Shown: positions 44,087 through 53,277, counted from the stretch's first letter. The stretch: DNA of 64,000 nucleotides from Shewanella violacea DSS12 (GCF_000091325.1 NC_014012.1:868001-932000); one strand, 5' to 3'. Notes: a model not told the origin generated them from the letters alone. Numbers and translations: made by a program.

Positions 44087-44836
44087 ATGTGGATTGAAGG
44101 TGAAGTAGTAGGGCGCGTCGATTGGAATGACAAACTATTTTCATTGCAGATAAAAGCTGATATTCAGCCTTTTATCCCAGGTCAATTTATTAAACTTAGC
44201 CAGGTCATAGATGATAAGCGCGTGGCCAGAGCCTATTCAATTGTAAACCCGCCAGGTGGAGACATCATTGAGGTATTGGCTGTATCGGTGGAAGATGGCC
44301 AGCTTTCCCCTAATCTGCAGCAACTCAAGGTGGGTGATAAGCTAGATGTCTCCCCTAAAGCCTCAGGTTTTATGACCTTGGAGGAGATCCCTAAAGCCTC
44401 TTTTTCAGGTAAGCACTTGTGGTTATTAGCAACCGGTACGGCTGTGGGTCCCTTCATCTCTATGCTGGAAACCCATGAGCCTTGGAATAGGTTTGAAACT
44501 GTTGTCTTGGTTTATGGAGTAAGGTTGGCGGAAGATCTGGCGTACAAAGAGCAGCTGTTACGCCTTGAGCAAGCTTATCCTACTCAATTCAAACTGGTAT
44601 TTTCTGTTACCCGGGAAGACTTTCCCGATGCGATACAGACTCGTATTTCCACTGGGATTCAAACTGGAGAGATACAGGAATTAGTCGGAATTGATATCAC
44701 ACCTCAGGATTCACAAGTCATGCTTTGCGGTAATCCTGAGATGATAGCTGATACCAATAAAATCTTGCTTCATCTGGGCTTGGCAAAAAATCTGCGACGT
44801 GCGCCTGGACAGATAACGGTAGAGAAATATTGGTGA
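44087..44836 (+). CDS. fpr: Ferredoxin/flavodoxin--NADP+ reductase
   Basis: Cytoplasmic FAD enzyme (249 aa) transferring electrons between NADPH and ferredoxin or flavodoxin. The FAD motif RAYSIVNPP lies at 47-55 and the NADP-binding segments ATGTAVGPFISML (about 119-131) and VMLCGNPEMI (~215) follow. The aromatic C-terminus EKYW stacks on the flavin. Length matches E. coli Fpr. The ATG has TGGAG upstream. A GST-like gene follows after 60 nt. Confidence 0.94.
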   Translation: MWIEGEVVGRVDWNDKLFSLQIKADIQPFIPGQFIKLSQVIDDKRVARAYSIVNPPGGDIIEVLAVSVEDGQLSPNLQQLKVGDKLDVSPKASGFMTLEEIPKASFSGKHLWLLATGTAVGPFISMLETHEPWNRFETVVLVYGVRLAEDLAYKEQLLRLEQAYPTQFKLVFSVTREDFPDAIQTRISTGIQTGEIQELVGIDITPQDSQVMLCGNPEMIADTNKILLHLGLAKNLRRAPGQITVEKYW

Positions 44837-44896
44837 TAGGCCAGTCCACATCACCTGATTGATATCTTCGAAGGCTATAATCAAAATGGATACCGA

Positions 44897-45493
44897 ATGA
44901 AACTCTTCTATTCAGACGCTTCACCTTATTCTCGTTGCGTGAGGCTGGTTATTCGACACTTAGGCATCACAGGCATTGATGAAGTCATCACCAATCCACT
45001 GGATAATGGCGAAGACTTACTCGAGGTCAATCCTTTGGGAAAGGTCCCTTGTTTACAGCTTAACGATGGTTCCTCTCTATTCGATAGCGAGGTCATCTTA
45101 CGTTATTTGGACTGTGAATTTGGCGAAGGCCAATTGTTCGGTATCCGAGAACATAACTGGATTGGTGAGAGTCATTTCTCCTTGATTAAAGGCCTGCTAG
45201 ATAGTGCCGACGCCTTGAGACAAGAGCAGATGAGGCAAGAGGAGGGCAAGCGCTCGCCATTTTGGACTGGGCGTTTCGAACAAGCATTACTTAGAGGCCT
45301 GCAACATATTGAGCAGACAGGTTTAGCCATGAGTCGAGATCTAAGCATTCAGCAGATCTGTCTGGCATGTTTATTAGAGTATATAGATTTCAGACATGGT
45401 GAGCTCGAATGGAGAAAAGTGGCGCCAGCTTTAGCCCTCTGGTTATCAGAGTTTGACCGTCTCCCGGCGATGCAGGCGACTCGACCTAAGTAA
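44897..45493 (+). CDS. Glutathione S-transferase family protein
   Basis: Soluble protein of 198 aa. The thioredoxin-like N-domain (1-75) has the SPYSRCVRLV active-site turn, the cis-Pro motif GKVPCLQL and the glutathione-contact DSEVILRYLD. The helical C-domain follows (QICLACLLEYIDFRH, WLSEFDRLPAMQATRP). It belongs to the group with Ser/Cys near the N-terminal turn, often not active on the usual model substrates. Substrate unknown. It is in the same direction as fpr. Confidence 0.9.
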   Translation: MKLFYSDASPYSRCVRLVIRHLGITGIDEVITNPLDNGEDLLEVNPLGKVPCLQLNDGSSLFDSEVILRYLDCEFGEGQLFGIREHNWIGESHFSLIKGLLDSADALRQEQMRQEEGKRSPFWTGRFEQALLRGLQHIEQTGLAMSRDLSIQQICLACLLEYIDFRHGELEWRKVAPALALWLSEFDRLPAMQATRPK

Positions 45494-45689
45494 TACTTTC
45501 GCGGCCAACCTTCAACTTCTCACAGGTTTAACCCAGAACTCTCTGGGTTTATCGTATTTCCCTGTCACCATTCATCTTGGTTTAAGTTGATTTTAATAAC
45601 AGCATAATAAATTGATAAACATCTCATTTAAGACACATTAACATCTATATGACTTGCTGAAATCAGCAGGATTCATTATCCTCACTGCA

Positions 45690-45708
45690 ATTGATAATAA
45701 TTATCATT
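45690..45708 (+). promoter_or_regulatory. Fur box upstream of the iron ABC transporter
   Basis: TGATAAT-A-ATTATCA (45692-45706) is a perfect 7-1-7 palindrome of the Fur consensus. It lies 44 nt before the fbpA-like start codon, where it would overlap a promoter and repress it under iron-replete conditions. Confidence 0.88.
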
Positions 45709-45749
45709 AAACTATTGTGCACTTAGGTGTAGCAGAGGGAGATTTTTAG

Positions 45750-46757
45750 ATGAAAATAGCAAGAAGTATGGCCATTTTAGGCTTGGTTTGTTTCGCTTCA
45801 GTAGCGAACGCGGCTGAGAATTTGACCGTATACTCATACCGTCAGGCATTTCTGGTTGAGCCTATCTTAGCTAAATTCACCAAAGAAACCGGCATCGAGG
45901 TGGATGTGGTTTTCTCCAAGAAAGGGATCGCTGAACGCATGATGCGTGAAGGCCGTTTATCTCCTGCCGATATCGTGCTGACTTCTGATTTCTCTCGTTT
46001 GATGGAACTAGTGGACAAAAATCTGGTTATCCCAGTGGATAGTGAGCTGCTGAAGACAAACATTCCTGCTAAGTATCGCTCTCCCGAAGACACTTGGTAC
46101 GCCTTGACCATGAGAGTCCGTAATATTTACTCATCGAAAGATAGAATGGGTAAGTTAGACATAGATTATGAAGATCTTGCCGATCCTAAGTACAAAGGAA
46201 AAATTTGTACTCGTAGTGGTAAGCACCCTTACAATATCTCGCTTGTGGCTTCTATGATTGCTCACCATGGTGAAGCAGAAACTAAGACTTGGCTCGAAGG
46301 ATGGAAGGCAAATCTAGCACGTAAACCTCAAGGTAATGACCGTGGTCAAGTTAAAGCGGTAAAAGAGGGCATGTGTGATATCGCCATAGGCAATAGTTAT
46401 TATCTAGGCAAGATGCTTCAGGACCCTAAGCAGGTGCCTTGGGCGGAAGCGGTAGAGATTAACTTCCCCAATCAAGCTAATCGCGGTTCACATATCAATG
46501 TCTCTGGCATGGCGCTGGCTAAGTATTCCAAGCATCAAGATAATGCGATCAAATTGATGGAGTATCTGTCGGGTACAGCGGCTCAGAAGGACTACGCCGA
46601 GATCAATATGGAGTATCCGGTGAAAGCCGATGTTAAGCCGTCTGACTTAGTGGCTTCATGGGGCGAGTTTAAGGCCGATGACCTGCCAATATTTAAGCTT
46701 GCCGAGTACCACAATGCGGCAGTTAGATTATTGGATGAAGTTAAGTTCGATCTATAA
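45750..46757 (+). CDS. Periplasmic ferric-iron-binding protein (FbpA/FutA family)
   Basis: Substrate-binding protein (335 aa) of an iron(III) ABC importer. The signal peptide ends at VANA (residue 21). The mature protein begins ENLTVYSYRQ, with the two-lobe fold and the tyrosine pair region (DIAIGNSYYLGKML) near 215-223 typical of iron-binding members. An excellent Fur box precedes it and a hairpin separates it from the permease gene, so it can be made in excess of the membrane parts. Often annotated futA/fbpA; symbol left blank. Confidence 0.92.
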   Translation: MKIARSMAILGLVCFASVANAAENLTVYSYRQAFLVEPILAKFTKETGIEVDVVFSKKGIAERMMREGRLSPADIVLTSDFSRLMELVDKNLVIPVDSELLKTNIPAKYRSPEDTWYALTMRVRNIYSSKDRMGKLDIDYEDLADPKYKGKICTRSGKHPYNISLVASMIAHHGEAETKTWLEGWKANLARKPQGNDRGQVKAVKEGMCDIAIGNSYYLGKMLQDPKQVPWAEAVEINFPNQANRGSHINVSGMALAKYSKHQDNAIKLMEYLSGTAAQKDYAEINMEYPVKADVKPSDLVASWGEFKADDLPIFKLAEYHNAAVRLLDEVKFDL

Positions 46758-46776
46758 CAAATAAGCTCGAATATGA

Positions 46777-46807
46777 AATAGCCTTCAATTGAAGGCTATT
46801 TTTGTTT
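46777..46807 (+). terminator. Terminator between binding protein and permease genes
   Basis: AATAGCCTTC and GAAGGCTATT form a palindrome, followed by TTTTGTTTT. Partial read-through would make the permease and ATPase at lower level. Confidence 0.85.
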
Positions 46808-46908
46808 TGAGGAATGGCTACAATTTTTAGTAATACCAATCTCTCTCATTTAAGCTTAGATTTAGGTTTGTCGGGGATAATACCAACCCTATTTAAGTGG
46901 ACTCATCA

Positions 46909-48540
46909 ATGATTTTAGGTTTATCCAGAACTTGGTCTCTCGCCGGCTATCTCATCGCGGCGATAATCATACTGCCACTGCTGGCTATCATAGCTCAGGC
47001 CTTCGTTCCCGATGAGGATGTGTTTGGCCATCTTTTTAATACGGTTCTGCCTACTTATATCGCCAACACCATTTTACTTATGCTGGGTGTCTGTATCTTT
47101 GCTTTGCTCATAGCTACGCCTGCCGCTTGGCTGGTGGCTAAGTGTCAATTCCCCGGGCGGAAAATGTTTCAGTGGGCATTGCTGCTGCCCTTAGCTATGC
47201 CAGCTTATGTAGTGGCCTATGTCTATACTGATTTATTGGATTATGCGGGACCCGTGCAAAAGATGCTGCGTCTCTGGTTTGACTGGCAAGCCCCAGGTGA
47301 TTATTACTTTCCCGAGGTAAGAAGCTTAGGGGGCGCTTCAGTGGTGCTCGCCCTGGTATTATTTCCCTATATTTATCTCCTCGCCAGAACGGCCTTTATG
47401 GAGCAATCATCCAGTCTGCAACATGCTTCAAGAGTCATGGGGTGTGGCCCCTGGCAGAGCTTTTGGCGTCTGAGTCTACCTATGGCAAGGCCAGCCTTGG
47501 CGGTGGGTGCATCTTTGGTGGCGATGGAGACAGCGGCTGATTTTGCTACTGTGAGTTATTTTGCCGTGCCTACGCTAACGACGGCGGTTTACGATACCTG
47601 GCTTGGCTATGGCAGCTTATCGGCAGCGGCAAAGCTGTCTGCTATCATGCTATTAGTGGTATTTTCCATGATAGGCTTCGAGCGATTTGCCCGCAGAAAG
47701 CAGCAGTTATTTCAGAAGCAATCTGGCCCCAATGAAAGTTCAGTATCTAAGCTTACGGGAATAAATGCTGGCTTGGCTACGGCTTATTGTAGTCTGTTAT
47801 TATTATTCTCATTCCTGCTGCCCTTCGCTATTCTATTGCAATATTCCTGGGATTATTTCGATGAAAGTTGGAATGCAGCATTTTGGCAGTACAGCTTCAA
47901 TAGTCTGTATATCGCTGCAATTGTCAGCGTTATCGCGGTATTTATCGGCGTACTCTTGATATTTATTCGAAGAATCAGTCCTAGAGCCTCAGATATCTTG
48001 CCTTCTCGGCTCGCCTCTACGGGTTATGCACTTCCCGGTACTGTGCTGGCTATCGGTATCTTAGTGCCATTCACCATGCTGGATTTCGCCGTCAATGACC
48101 TCTATGAATATTTTGGCCAAGCAGGGCCGGGATTAGTATTTACCGGTAGTGTGTTTATTATTATTTTTGCCTTCTGCATTCGTTTCTCGGCCATCGCCAT
48201 CGGCAGTGTTGAGAATAGCTACAAGCGAATATCACCTTCACTGGATATGGCAGCTATCACTATGGGGCTTAAGCCTAAAGCCTTGCTGTGGCGAGTACAT
48301 ATGCCATTACTGAGGAAGGGCATCTTCGCTGGGTTATTGCTGGTGTTTATCGAGTGTATGAAGGAGTTACCCGCGGCTTTATTACTCCGTCCTGTGGGTT
48401 TTGAAAACTTAGCGACCTATGTGTTTCAGTTCGTCTCCGACGAGCAACTAGAGCAAGGTGCACTCGCTGCTATTGTGATTGTGCTGGTTGGTCTAGTGCC
48501 ACTTATTTATTTAAATCGCTCTTTAGAGCAAGAAAACTAA
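46909..48540 (+). CDS. Iron(III) ABC transporter permease (FbpB type, fused double domain)
   Basis: Inner-membrane protein of ~543 aa with about twelve helices. Two binding-protein-dependent permease domains are fused, each carrying an EAA-like loop that contacts the ATPase: ASRVMGCGPWQSFWRLSLPMARP (split in text by gaps; near 175) and AITMGLKPKALLWRVHMPLL (near 450). The start is ATG 46909 or GTG 46897; neither has a strong ribosome site. It follows the binding protein and precedes the ATPase, so one iron operon. Confidence 0.9.
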   Translation: MILGLSRTWSLAGYLIAAIIILPLLAIIAQAFVPDEDVFGHLFNTVLPTYIANTILLMLGVCIFALLIATPAAWLVAKCQFPGRKMFQWALLLPLAMPAYVVAYVYTDLLDYAGPVQKMLRLWFDWQAPGDYYFPEVRSLGGASVVLALVLFPYIYLLARTAFMEQSSSLQHASRVMGCGPWQSFWRLSLPMARPALAVGASLVAMETAADFATVSYFAVPTLTTAVYDTWLGYGSLSAAAKLSAIMLLVVFSMIGFERFARRKQQLFQKQSGPNESSVSKLTGINAGLATAYCSLLLLFSFLLPFAILLQYSWDYFDESWNAAFWQYSFNSLYIAAIVSVIAVFIGVLLIFIRRISPRASDILPSRLASTGYALPGTVLAIGILVPFTMLDFAVNDLYEYFGQAGPGLVFTGSVFIIIFAFCIRFSAIAIGSVENSYKRISPSLDMAAITMGLKPKALLWRVHMPLLRKGIFAGLLLVFIECMKELPAALLLRPVGFENLATYVFQFVSDEQLEQGALAAIVIVLVGLVPLIYLNRSLEQEN

Positions 48541-48605
48541 CGATTATTCTAAGCGTTATTCCTTTTGGGATTGATGAGTTTATTATCTGCTGGAGCAAAG
48601 AAAAG

Positions 48606-49634
48606 ATGTCCACATTAAGTATTCGAGGCGTGCACAGCGACTATCAAGGTCAGCAGGTATTGAAAGGGTTAGATTTAAACTTAGAAAAAGGTGAGATAGT
48701 TGCGCTTCTGGGCCCCAGTGGTTGTGGTAAGACGACCTTGCTTAGGGCTATCGCTGGGTTACAAGCCGTGAGCCAAGGTGAAATTAGCATTAATGGTGAG
48801 ACCTTGACCGGACCTCAGGTGTTTACCCCGAGTGAACAGAGGGGCGTGGGGATGATCTTTCAGGATTATGCCCTGTTTCCACATCTGGACGTCGCCGATA
48901 ATATTCTGTTCGGGGTTAAAGGTTTAGATAAGGTTGAACGATTAGCCAGGCTGGATGAGATGTTAGAACTGGTCAAGCTCGAAGGATTGGCTAAGCGTTA
49001 TCCCCATGAGCTCTCTGGTGGTCAGCAACAGAGAGTATCTATCGCCAGAGCCTTAGCTTACAAACCTGAGTTATTATTGCTAGATGAGCCGTTCTCGAAT
49101 ATTGACGCCAAAGTACGGGGCGAGATGATGTTAGAGATCCGCAATATTCTCAAACAAAGAAATGTCAGTGCCGTGTTTGTGACCCACAGTAAAGACGAAG
49201 CCTTCGTGTTCGCCGATAAGCTAGCGCTATTCAAGGATGGCTATATCGTCCAGTATGGCACTGCTGAAGACTTGTATACCTCACCCAAGGACAGGTATGT
49301 CGCAGACTTTTTAGGCCGAGGTAATTATATTCCCGCATGGGTTAAAGACGATTTTGTCGTCGATACACCTATTGGTTTACTCACAAGTACCACGCGGCTA
49401 TCCCATCCGGTAAGTTATCGAGGTGAGATCCTTATCAGGCCTCAGCAGCTCGAGATCTCCGCCGATGAGCAAGGTCTCGGGGTGATCATAGAGCGTCGCT
49501 TCCTGGGTAATATTTGTCATTATCAGGTTCAGGTGGCGCAGCATTTCTATGAGGTGAAGAGTCAGCTTAGTCAATTTATGCCCGGTCAGAAGGTACATCT
49601 TCAGGCCCAGGTGCATTCTTTAGTCGTATTCTGA
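48606..49634 (+). CDS. Iron(III) ABC transporter ATP-binding protein (FbpC type)
   Basis: ATPase of 342 aa. Walker A GPSGCGKTT (37-45), Q-loop MIFQDYALFPHL, signature LSGGQQQRVSIARAL, Walker B LLLLDEPFSNID and H-loop VTHS are all present. A C-terminal TOBE-like regulatory domain (about 240-340) follows. The ATG has GAGCAAAGAAAAG upstream. It lies 65 nt after the permease gene and completes the iron uptake operon. Confidence 0.92.
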   Translation: MSTLSIRGVHSDYQGQQVLKGLDLNLEKGEIVALLGPSGCGKTTLLRAIAGLQAVSQGEISINGETLTGPQVFTPSEQRGVGMIFQDYALFPHLDVADNILFGVKGLDKVERLARLDEMLELVKLEGLAKRYPHELSGGQQQRVSIARALAYKPELLLLDEPFSNIDAKVRGEMMLEIRNILKQRNVSAVFVTHSKDEAFVFADKLALFKDGYIVQYGTAEDLYTSPKDRYVADFLGRGNYIPAWVKDDFVVDTPIGLLTSTTRLSHPVSYRGEILIRPQQLEISADEQGLGVIIERRFLGNICHYQVQVAQHFYEVKSQLSQFMPGQKVHLQAQVHSLVVF

Positions 49635-49702
49635 AGCTCCTAGCTGACTAGTGTGTTAACGTAATTTGTGATCAAAGTGATTAAGTGTGCGTTAGTTAAT
49701 GT

Positions 49703-49732
49703 CATTATTATCTAAAGTTATGGATAATAATG
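49703..49732 (+). promoter_or_regulatory. Inverted repeat upstream of the DyP peroxidase gene
   Basis: CATTATTATC and GATAATAATG are perfect 10-bp arms around a 10-nt spacer, 35 nt before the start codon. The arms resemble Fur half sites; an operator for an iron- or stress-responsive repressor is plausible. Confidence 0.5.
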
Positions 49733-49766
49733 CCGAAATTAAACTAGTGCAGAAGGTAATTGAGAG

Positions 49767-50705
49767 ATGGATAACCAGGTTATGCCTCGTGAACAGTTAG
49801 GTGTGTGTGCAGAAGGAAATTTGCACAGTATATATTTGATGTTTAATGCTAATGAGGGGGTAGAGACAGATCTACGTCCTTGTATCGCTAATGTGGCTCA
49901 ATATATTTATGAGCTAACCGATCAATATGCCGATAGTGCATTCAACGGTTTTCTGGCTGTGGGCGCTAATTATTGGGATAGTCTGTATCCTTCAGCCCGT
50001 CCGGCGCAACTCAAGCCGTTCCCAGCCATGAATGCCGATAACCGGGATGCACCGGCTCTCGAGTATGATCTCTTCGTTCATATTCGCTGTGATCGTTTCG
50101 ATATCTTGCATCTGGTGGCAAATGAGATCACTCAGATGCTCGAAGGTTTAGTCGACTTGGTGGATGAAGAACGTGGTTTTCGCTTCATGGACAGCCGAGA
50201 TCTTACTGGCTTTGTGGATGGGACTGAAAACCCTAAGGGACGTAGTCGCCAAGAAGTCGCTCTGATCGGTGATGAAGATGCGCCTTTCAAATCTGGTAGC
50301 TATATTCATGTACAGAAGTTTGCTCATAACCTGAGTAAATGGAATCGTCTGCCACAGAAAAAGCAGGAAGATATTATGGGTAGAACCAAACAAGATAATA
50401 TCGAATATGAATCAGCAGATAAGCCACTCACCAGTCATATCAAGCGCGTTAATCTAAAAGACAGTGATGGTAAGTCTATGGAGATCCTCAGGCAAAGCAT
50501 GCCTTATGGGTCGGTTAAAGAGCAAGGTTTGATGTTTATCTCAAACTGTCGTAACTCGAATAACTTTGAGAAGATGTTAGAGAGCATGGTTCATGGTGAT
50601 AGTCATGGTAATCATGATCATCTGCTGCATTTCACTAAGGCACTGACAGGCTCTTCGTTCTTTGCACCATCATTAGACTTTATGCTAAATAAGGCGGGAG
50701 TTTAA
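49767..50705 (+). CDS. Dye-decolorizing (DyP-type) heme peroxidase
   Basis: Heme peroxidase of 312 aa, similar in length and text to the TyrA-type DyP known from Shewanella oneidensis. The GXXDG motif is GFVDG, with catalytic Asp151; His224 (LTSHIKRVN) is the expected proximal heme ligand, and Arg in HIKR and the downstream LRQSMPYG support the distal site. No export signal is present. The ATG follows GAGAG. A terminator follows. The physiological substrate is not known. Confidence 0.93.
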   Translation: MDNQVMPREQLGVCAEGNLHSIYLMFNANEGVETDLRPCIANVAQYIYELTDQYADSAFNGFLAVGANYWDSLYPSARPAQLKPFPAMNADNRDAPALEYDLFVHIRCDRFDILHLVANEITQMLEGLVDLVDEERGFRFMDSRDLTGFVDGTENPKGRSRQEVALIGDEDAPFKSGSYIHVQKFAHNLSKWNRLPQKKQEDIMGRTKQDNIEYESADKPLTSHIKRVNLKDSDGKSMEILRQSMPYGSVKEQGLMFISNCRNSNNFEKMLESMVHGDSHGNHDHLLHFTKALTGSSFFAPSLDFMLNKAGV

Positions 50706-50737
50706 CCGTCATAGGTTGGACTTGCTTAGATACAAGA

Positions 50738-50762
50738 AACGCACCTTAGGGTGCGTTTTTTA
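50738..50762 (+). terminator. Rho-independent terminator after the DyP gene
   Basis: AAACGCACC and GGGTGCGTTT pair around TTA, followed by T6. Confidence 0.92.
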
Positions 50763-50784
50763 CGTTTAGAGCTAGAGGTTAACC

Positions 50785-51252
50785 TTATGACTCTTGGGTA
50801 TCGGCATCCCAGTAATTGGTTGGGCGCTTGGCATAAATCTCATCGATAGCCCTGACCAAGACCTTGTTGTTTTCCGGATAAACCACCACATCGTGTTTAT
50901 CCCGGTTACCTATGACCAGAAATACAAATTCTTTGTCCGAGTCATTCCTGAGAGTGTGCGCTATGGCTGTATCTGCTTTGAAACAAATGTAATCGCCTTT
51001 TTCGAAGGGATGAGACTCACCATCGATGAGCAGTGTGGCTCGGCCTTCTAAGGCATATAGATGCTCTTCTTCCTTGGTGTGGTAGTGAGCAACGGTTGAG
51101 AATTTTCCCGGAGCCAGTCGCTCCATGGTTACCCCTATCTTTTCACAGCCTGCCGCATCACCGATATGTTTCTGTTGGCTGGTATATTGTTCTGAGTGCT
51201 GCCAAGATTCCCAGCAAACATCGTCGACTTTAATTATTTTAGTAGTTGTCAT
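50785..51252 (-). CDS. Cupin-domain protein
   Basis: Soluble protein of 155 aa with one cupin barrel. The first metal motif is HYHTKEEEHLYALEG, with the usual His-x-His and Glu; the second is AIAHTLRNDSD with its His, and PFEKGDYICFKA links them. This keeps a complete metal set. Substrate unknown. It ends convergently to the DyP gene and is read from the 51.3-kb region. Confidence 0.88.
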   Translation of the reverse strand: MTTTKIIKVDDVCWESWQHSEQYTSQQKHIGDAAGCEKIGVTMERLAPGKFSTVAHYHTKEEEHLYALEGRATLLIDGESHPFEKGDYICFKADTAIAHTLRNDSDKEFVFLVIGNRDKHDVVVYPENNKVLVRAIDEIYAKRPTNYWDADTQES

Positions 51253-51374
51253 TACACATCCTTAGCCCGAAGTTACAGCTCTTGTACTAATAACCTCTCA
51301 TGAATTGGGGAGTGATTCAATATATTGAATACTATCTAATGTTAATTAGCGCCTAGGAGTGAAAGATTTAAATG

Positions 51375-51400
51375 AAAAGAGACGCCTAATGCGTCTCTTT
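51375..51400. terminator. Hairpin between the argR and cupin genes
   Basis: AAAAGAGACGC and GCGTCTCTTT pair around CTAAT, 63 nt past the argR stop on the minus strand. T-runs are modest on both strands. Confidence 0.7.
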
Positions 51401-51462
51401 CTTCTATGAACAACTGATGAGATTTCGAGGCCTGAAGTCTCATTCATTGCTGCATTAGTCAG

Positions 51463-51934
51463 TTAATCAGTGTAGTTAAACAGAGATTTGACCGTATCTA
51501 AGGTTCTACTTATTTCGTCGATATTTGCAGGGGTAATGAAGATGGTATCATCACCTGCTATGGTGCCTAGAATGCCCTCAGGCTTACCTATAGAGTCAAG
51601 TAAACGTGCTATTAGCTGAGCCGCTCCCGGACTTGTCCTGACGACTATCATAGTCTGGTTATGGTCCACATCCAGTACCAGGTTCTTTAGCGGACTCCCC
51701 GCTGTGGGAACACCCAGCTCGGCTGGTAAGCAGTAGACCATCTCTTGCTTGGCATTTCGGGTACGAACCGCACCAAATTTGCTCAGCATTCTAGAGACTT
51801 TCGACTGGTTGATGTTGGTGTAGCCTTCGCCTTGAAGGGCGATAACAATTTCGCTTTGAGAGCCGAAACGTTCCTCTTTCAAAATCGACTTAAAAGGTCT
51901 TAACAAGTTCGTCTTGATTTTTATTTGCTTGCAT
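51463..51934 (-). CDS. argR: Arginine repressor ArgR, readable only with a +1 shift at codon 14
   Basis: Hexameric arginine-sensing repressor of arginine biosynthesis. Read from the ATG at 51934, the first 14 codons give [14 protein letters not shown], then an in-frame TAA. Skipping one T of the TTTT run (51892-51895) continues as [14 protein letters not shown] to the normal end NYTD. The joined protein is 156 aa, the standard family length, with the winged helix ([20 protein letters not shown]), the arginine-binding [11 protein letters not shown] loop and hexamer contacts intact. A TTG-started version ([11 protein letters not shown] at 51906) is possible but lacks a ribosome site. Mutation, sequencing error and programmed frameshift all remain open. 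Confidence 0.85.
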
Positions 51935-51969
51935 AGTTTCTGTGTTCTTTTTATTCAAAAATCCGTTTC

Positions 51970-51998
51970 ATTTTGAATATTTCAAGCTTTTATGTCAA
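51970..51998 (-). promoter_or_regulatory. argR: Candidate sigma-70 promoter of argR
   Basis: On the minus strand TTGACA (51998-51993) is followed after 17 nt by CAAAAT (51975-51970), 36 nt before the argR ATG. An imperfect ARG half-site (TGAATATTTCA) overlaps the spacer, as expected for autoregulation. Confidence 0.6.
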
Positions 51999-52004
51999 CA
52001 AATA

Positions 52005-52040
52005 CCCGAGTAACTTGAATAAAAATTCAAGTTACTCGGG
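52005..52040. promoter_or_regulatory. ARG box inside a 36-bp perfect palindrome between argR and mdh
   Basis: The arms CCCGAGTAACTTGAAT and ATTCAAGTTACTCGGG pair perfectly over 16 bp around AAAA. The centre TTGAATAAAAATTCAA is a full match to the ArgR operator consensus. It lies just upstream of the argR -35 box and about 245 nt before mdh. The rest of 51935-52284 holds no gene. Confidence 0.8.
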
Positions 52041-52284
52041 GGTAATATTTGTTATCACGGGTAAATAGCTGAATTTCTACTAAGCTGGAAGCTAAAGTCG
52101 TCCTGCTTTGAGCTGATAAATGCATATATGCCTCATCAGCTTAGAAGATTTTTTGATGGATATTAGAAATTAAATCTAATCATGACTAAGGGGTAATTGA
52201 AATTTATTCATTATTCCAGTAATGTTGCGCCATCAAGAAAAATAGATCTATATCACAAATATCCTAGAATTGACGGAGATAACT

Positions 52285-53220
52285 ATGAAAGTTGCTGTAC
52301 TTGGTGCCGCTGGTGGTATTGGCCAGGCTCTTGCCTTATTACTAAAAACACAATTGCCAGCCGGTTCAAAACTGTCCCTTTATGATATTGCACCTGTAAC
52401 ACCTGGTGTTGCGGTCGATCTAAGCCATATCCCGACCGCAGTCGAAGTTAAAGGCTTTGCAGGTCAAGATCCATCAGCCGCTCTAGAAGGCGCAGATGTG
52501 GTGCTTATTTCTGCTGGTGTTGCACGTAAGCCTGGAATGGATCGTTCAGATCTATTTAATATCAACGCAGGTATCGTTAAAAACCTGATGGAAAAATGTG
52601 CCGCAACTTGTCCAAAAGCCTTGATCGGTATTATCACTAACCCAGTTAACACCACAGTTGCTATCGCTGCTGAAGTGCTGAAAGCTGCTGGCGTTTATGA
52701 CAAGAACCGTTTATTCGGTATAACTACATTGGACGTTATTCGCTCTGAGACCTTTATTGCTGAATTGAAAGGATTAGACGTTGCCGACGTTAACGTTAGC
52801 GTTATCGGTGGCCACAGTGGTGTGACGATTCTTCCACTACTGTCTCAGGTTGAAGGCGTAAGCTTTACAGATGAAGAAGTTGCCACAATGACGACTCGTA
52901 TCCAGAATGCGGGTACCGAAGTTGTTGAAGCTAAAGCCGGTGGCGGCAGCGCGACACTTTCTATGGGTCAGGCAGCATGTCGCTTCGGCCTATCTTTGGT
53001 TCGTGGTCTTCAAGGTGAAAAGAATGTTGTTGAGTGTGCCTATGTCGATGGTGGCAGTGAGCATGCAGAGTTCTTCGCTCAGCCAGTTCTACTGGGTAAG
53101 AATGGCGTAGAGAAAGTGCTGGCTTACGGTGACGTGAGTGAGTTTGAAGCTAATGCTCGTGATGCTATGCTAGATACATTAAAAGCAGACATCACCTTAG
53201 GCGTAGAATTTGTTAAGTAA
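52285..53220 (+). CDS. mdh: Malate dehydrogenase
   Basis: NAD-dependent enzyme of the citric acid cycle, 311 aa. The nucleotide-binding GAAGGIGQ is at 7-14. The substrate-binding arginines ([11 protein letters not shown]), the catalytic His in [10 protein letters not shown] and the ITNPVN motif are present. The start at 52285 has GGAG 6-7 nt upstream; the frame reaches five codons further without need. It is divergent from argR, the common gammaproteobacterial arrangement. Confidence 0.97.
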   Translation: MKVAVLGAAGGIGQALALLLKTQLPAGSKLSLYDIAPVTPGVAVDLSHIPTAVEVKGFAGQDPSAALEGADVVLISAGVARKPGMDRSDLFNINAGIVKNLMEKCAATCPKALIGIITNPVNTTVAIAAEVLKAAGVYDKNRLFGITTLDVIRSETFIAELKGLDVADVNVSVIGGHSGVTILPLLSQVEGVSFTDEEVATMTTRIQNAGTEVVEAKAGGGSATLSMGQAACRFGLSLVRGLQGEKNVVECAYVDGGSEHAEFFAQPVLLGKNGVEKVLAYGDVSEFEANARDAMLDTLKADITLGVEFVK

Positions 53221-53249
53221 GCTTAATATATTCTGGTGTTAAGCCTAAT

Positions 53250-53277
53250 AAAAAAGGAGCCCTAGGGCTCCTTTTTT
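53250..53277 (+). terminator. Rho-independent terminator after mdh
   Basis: AAAAAAGGAGCCC and GGGCTCCTTTTTT form a loop-poor palindrome; T-runs exist on both strands, so it may also serve convergent ispB. Confidence 0.92.
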
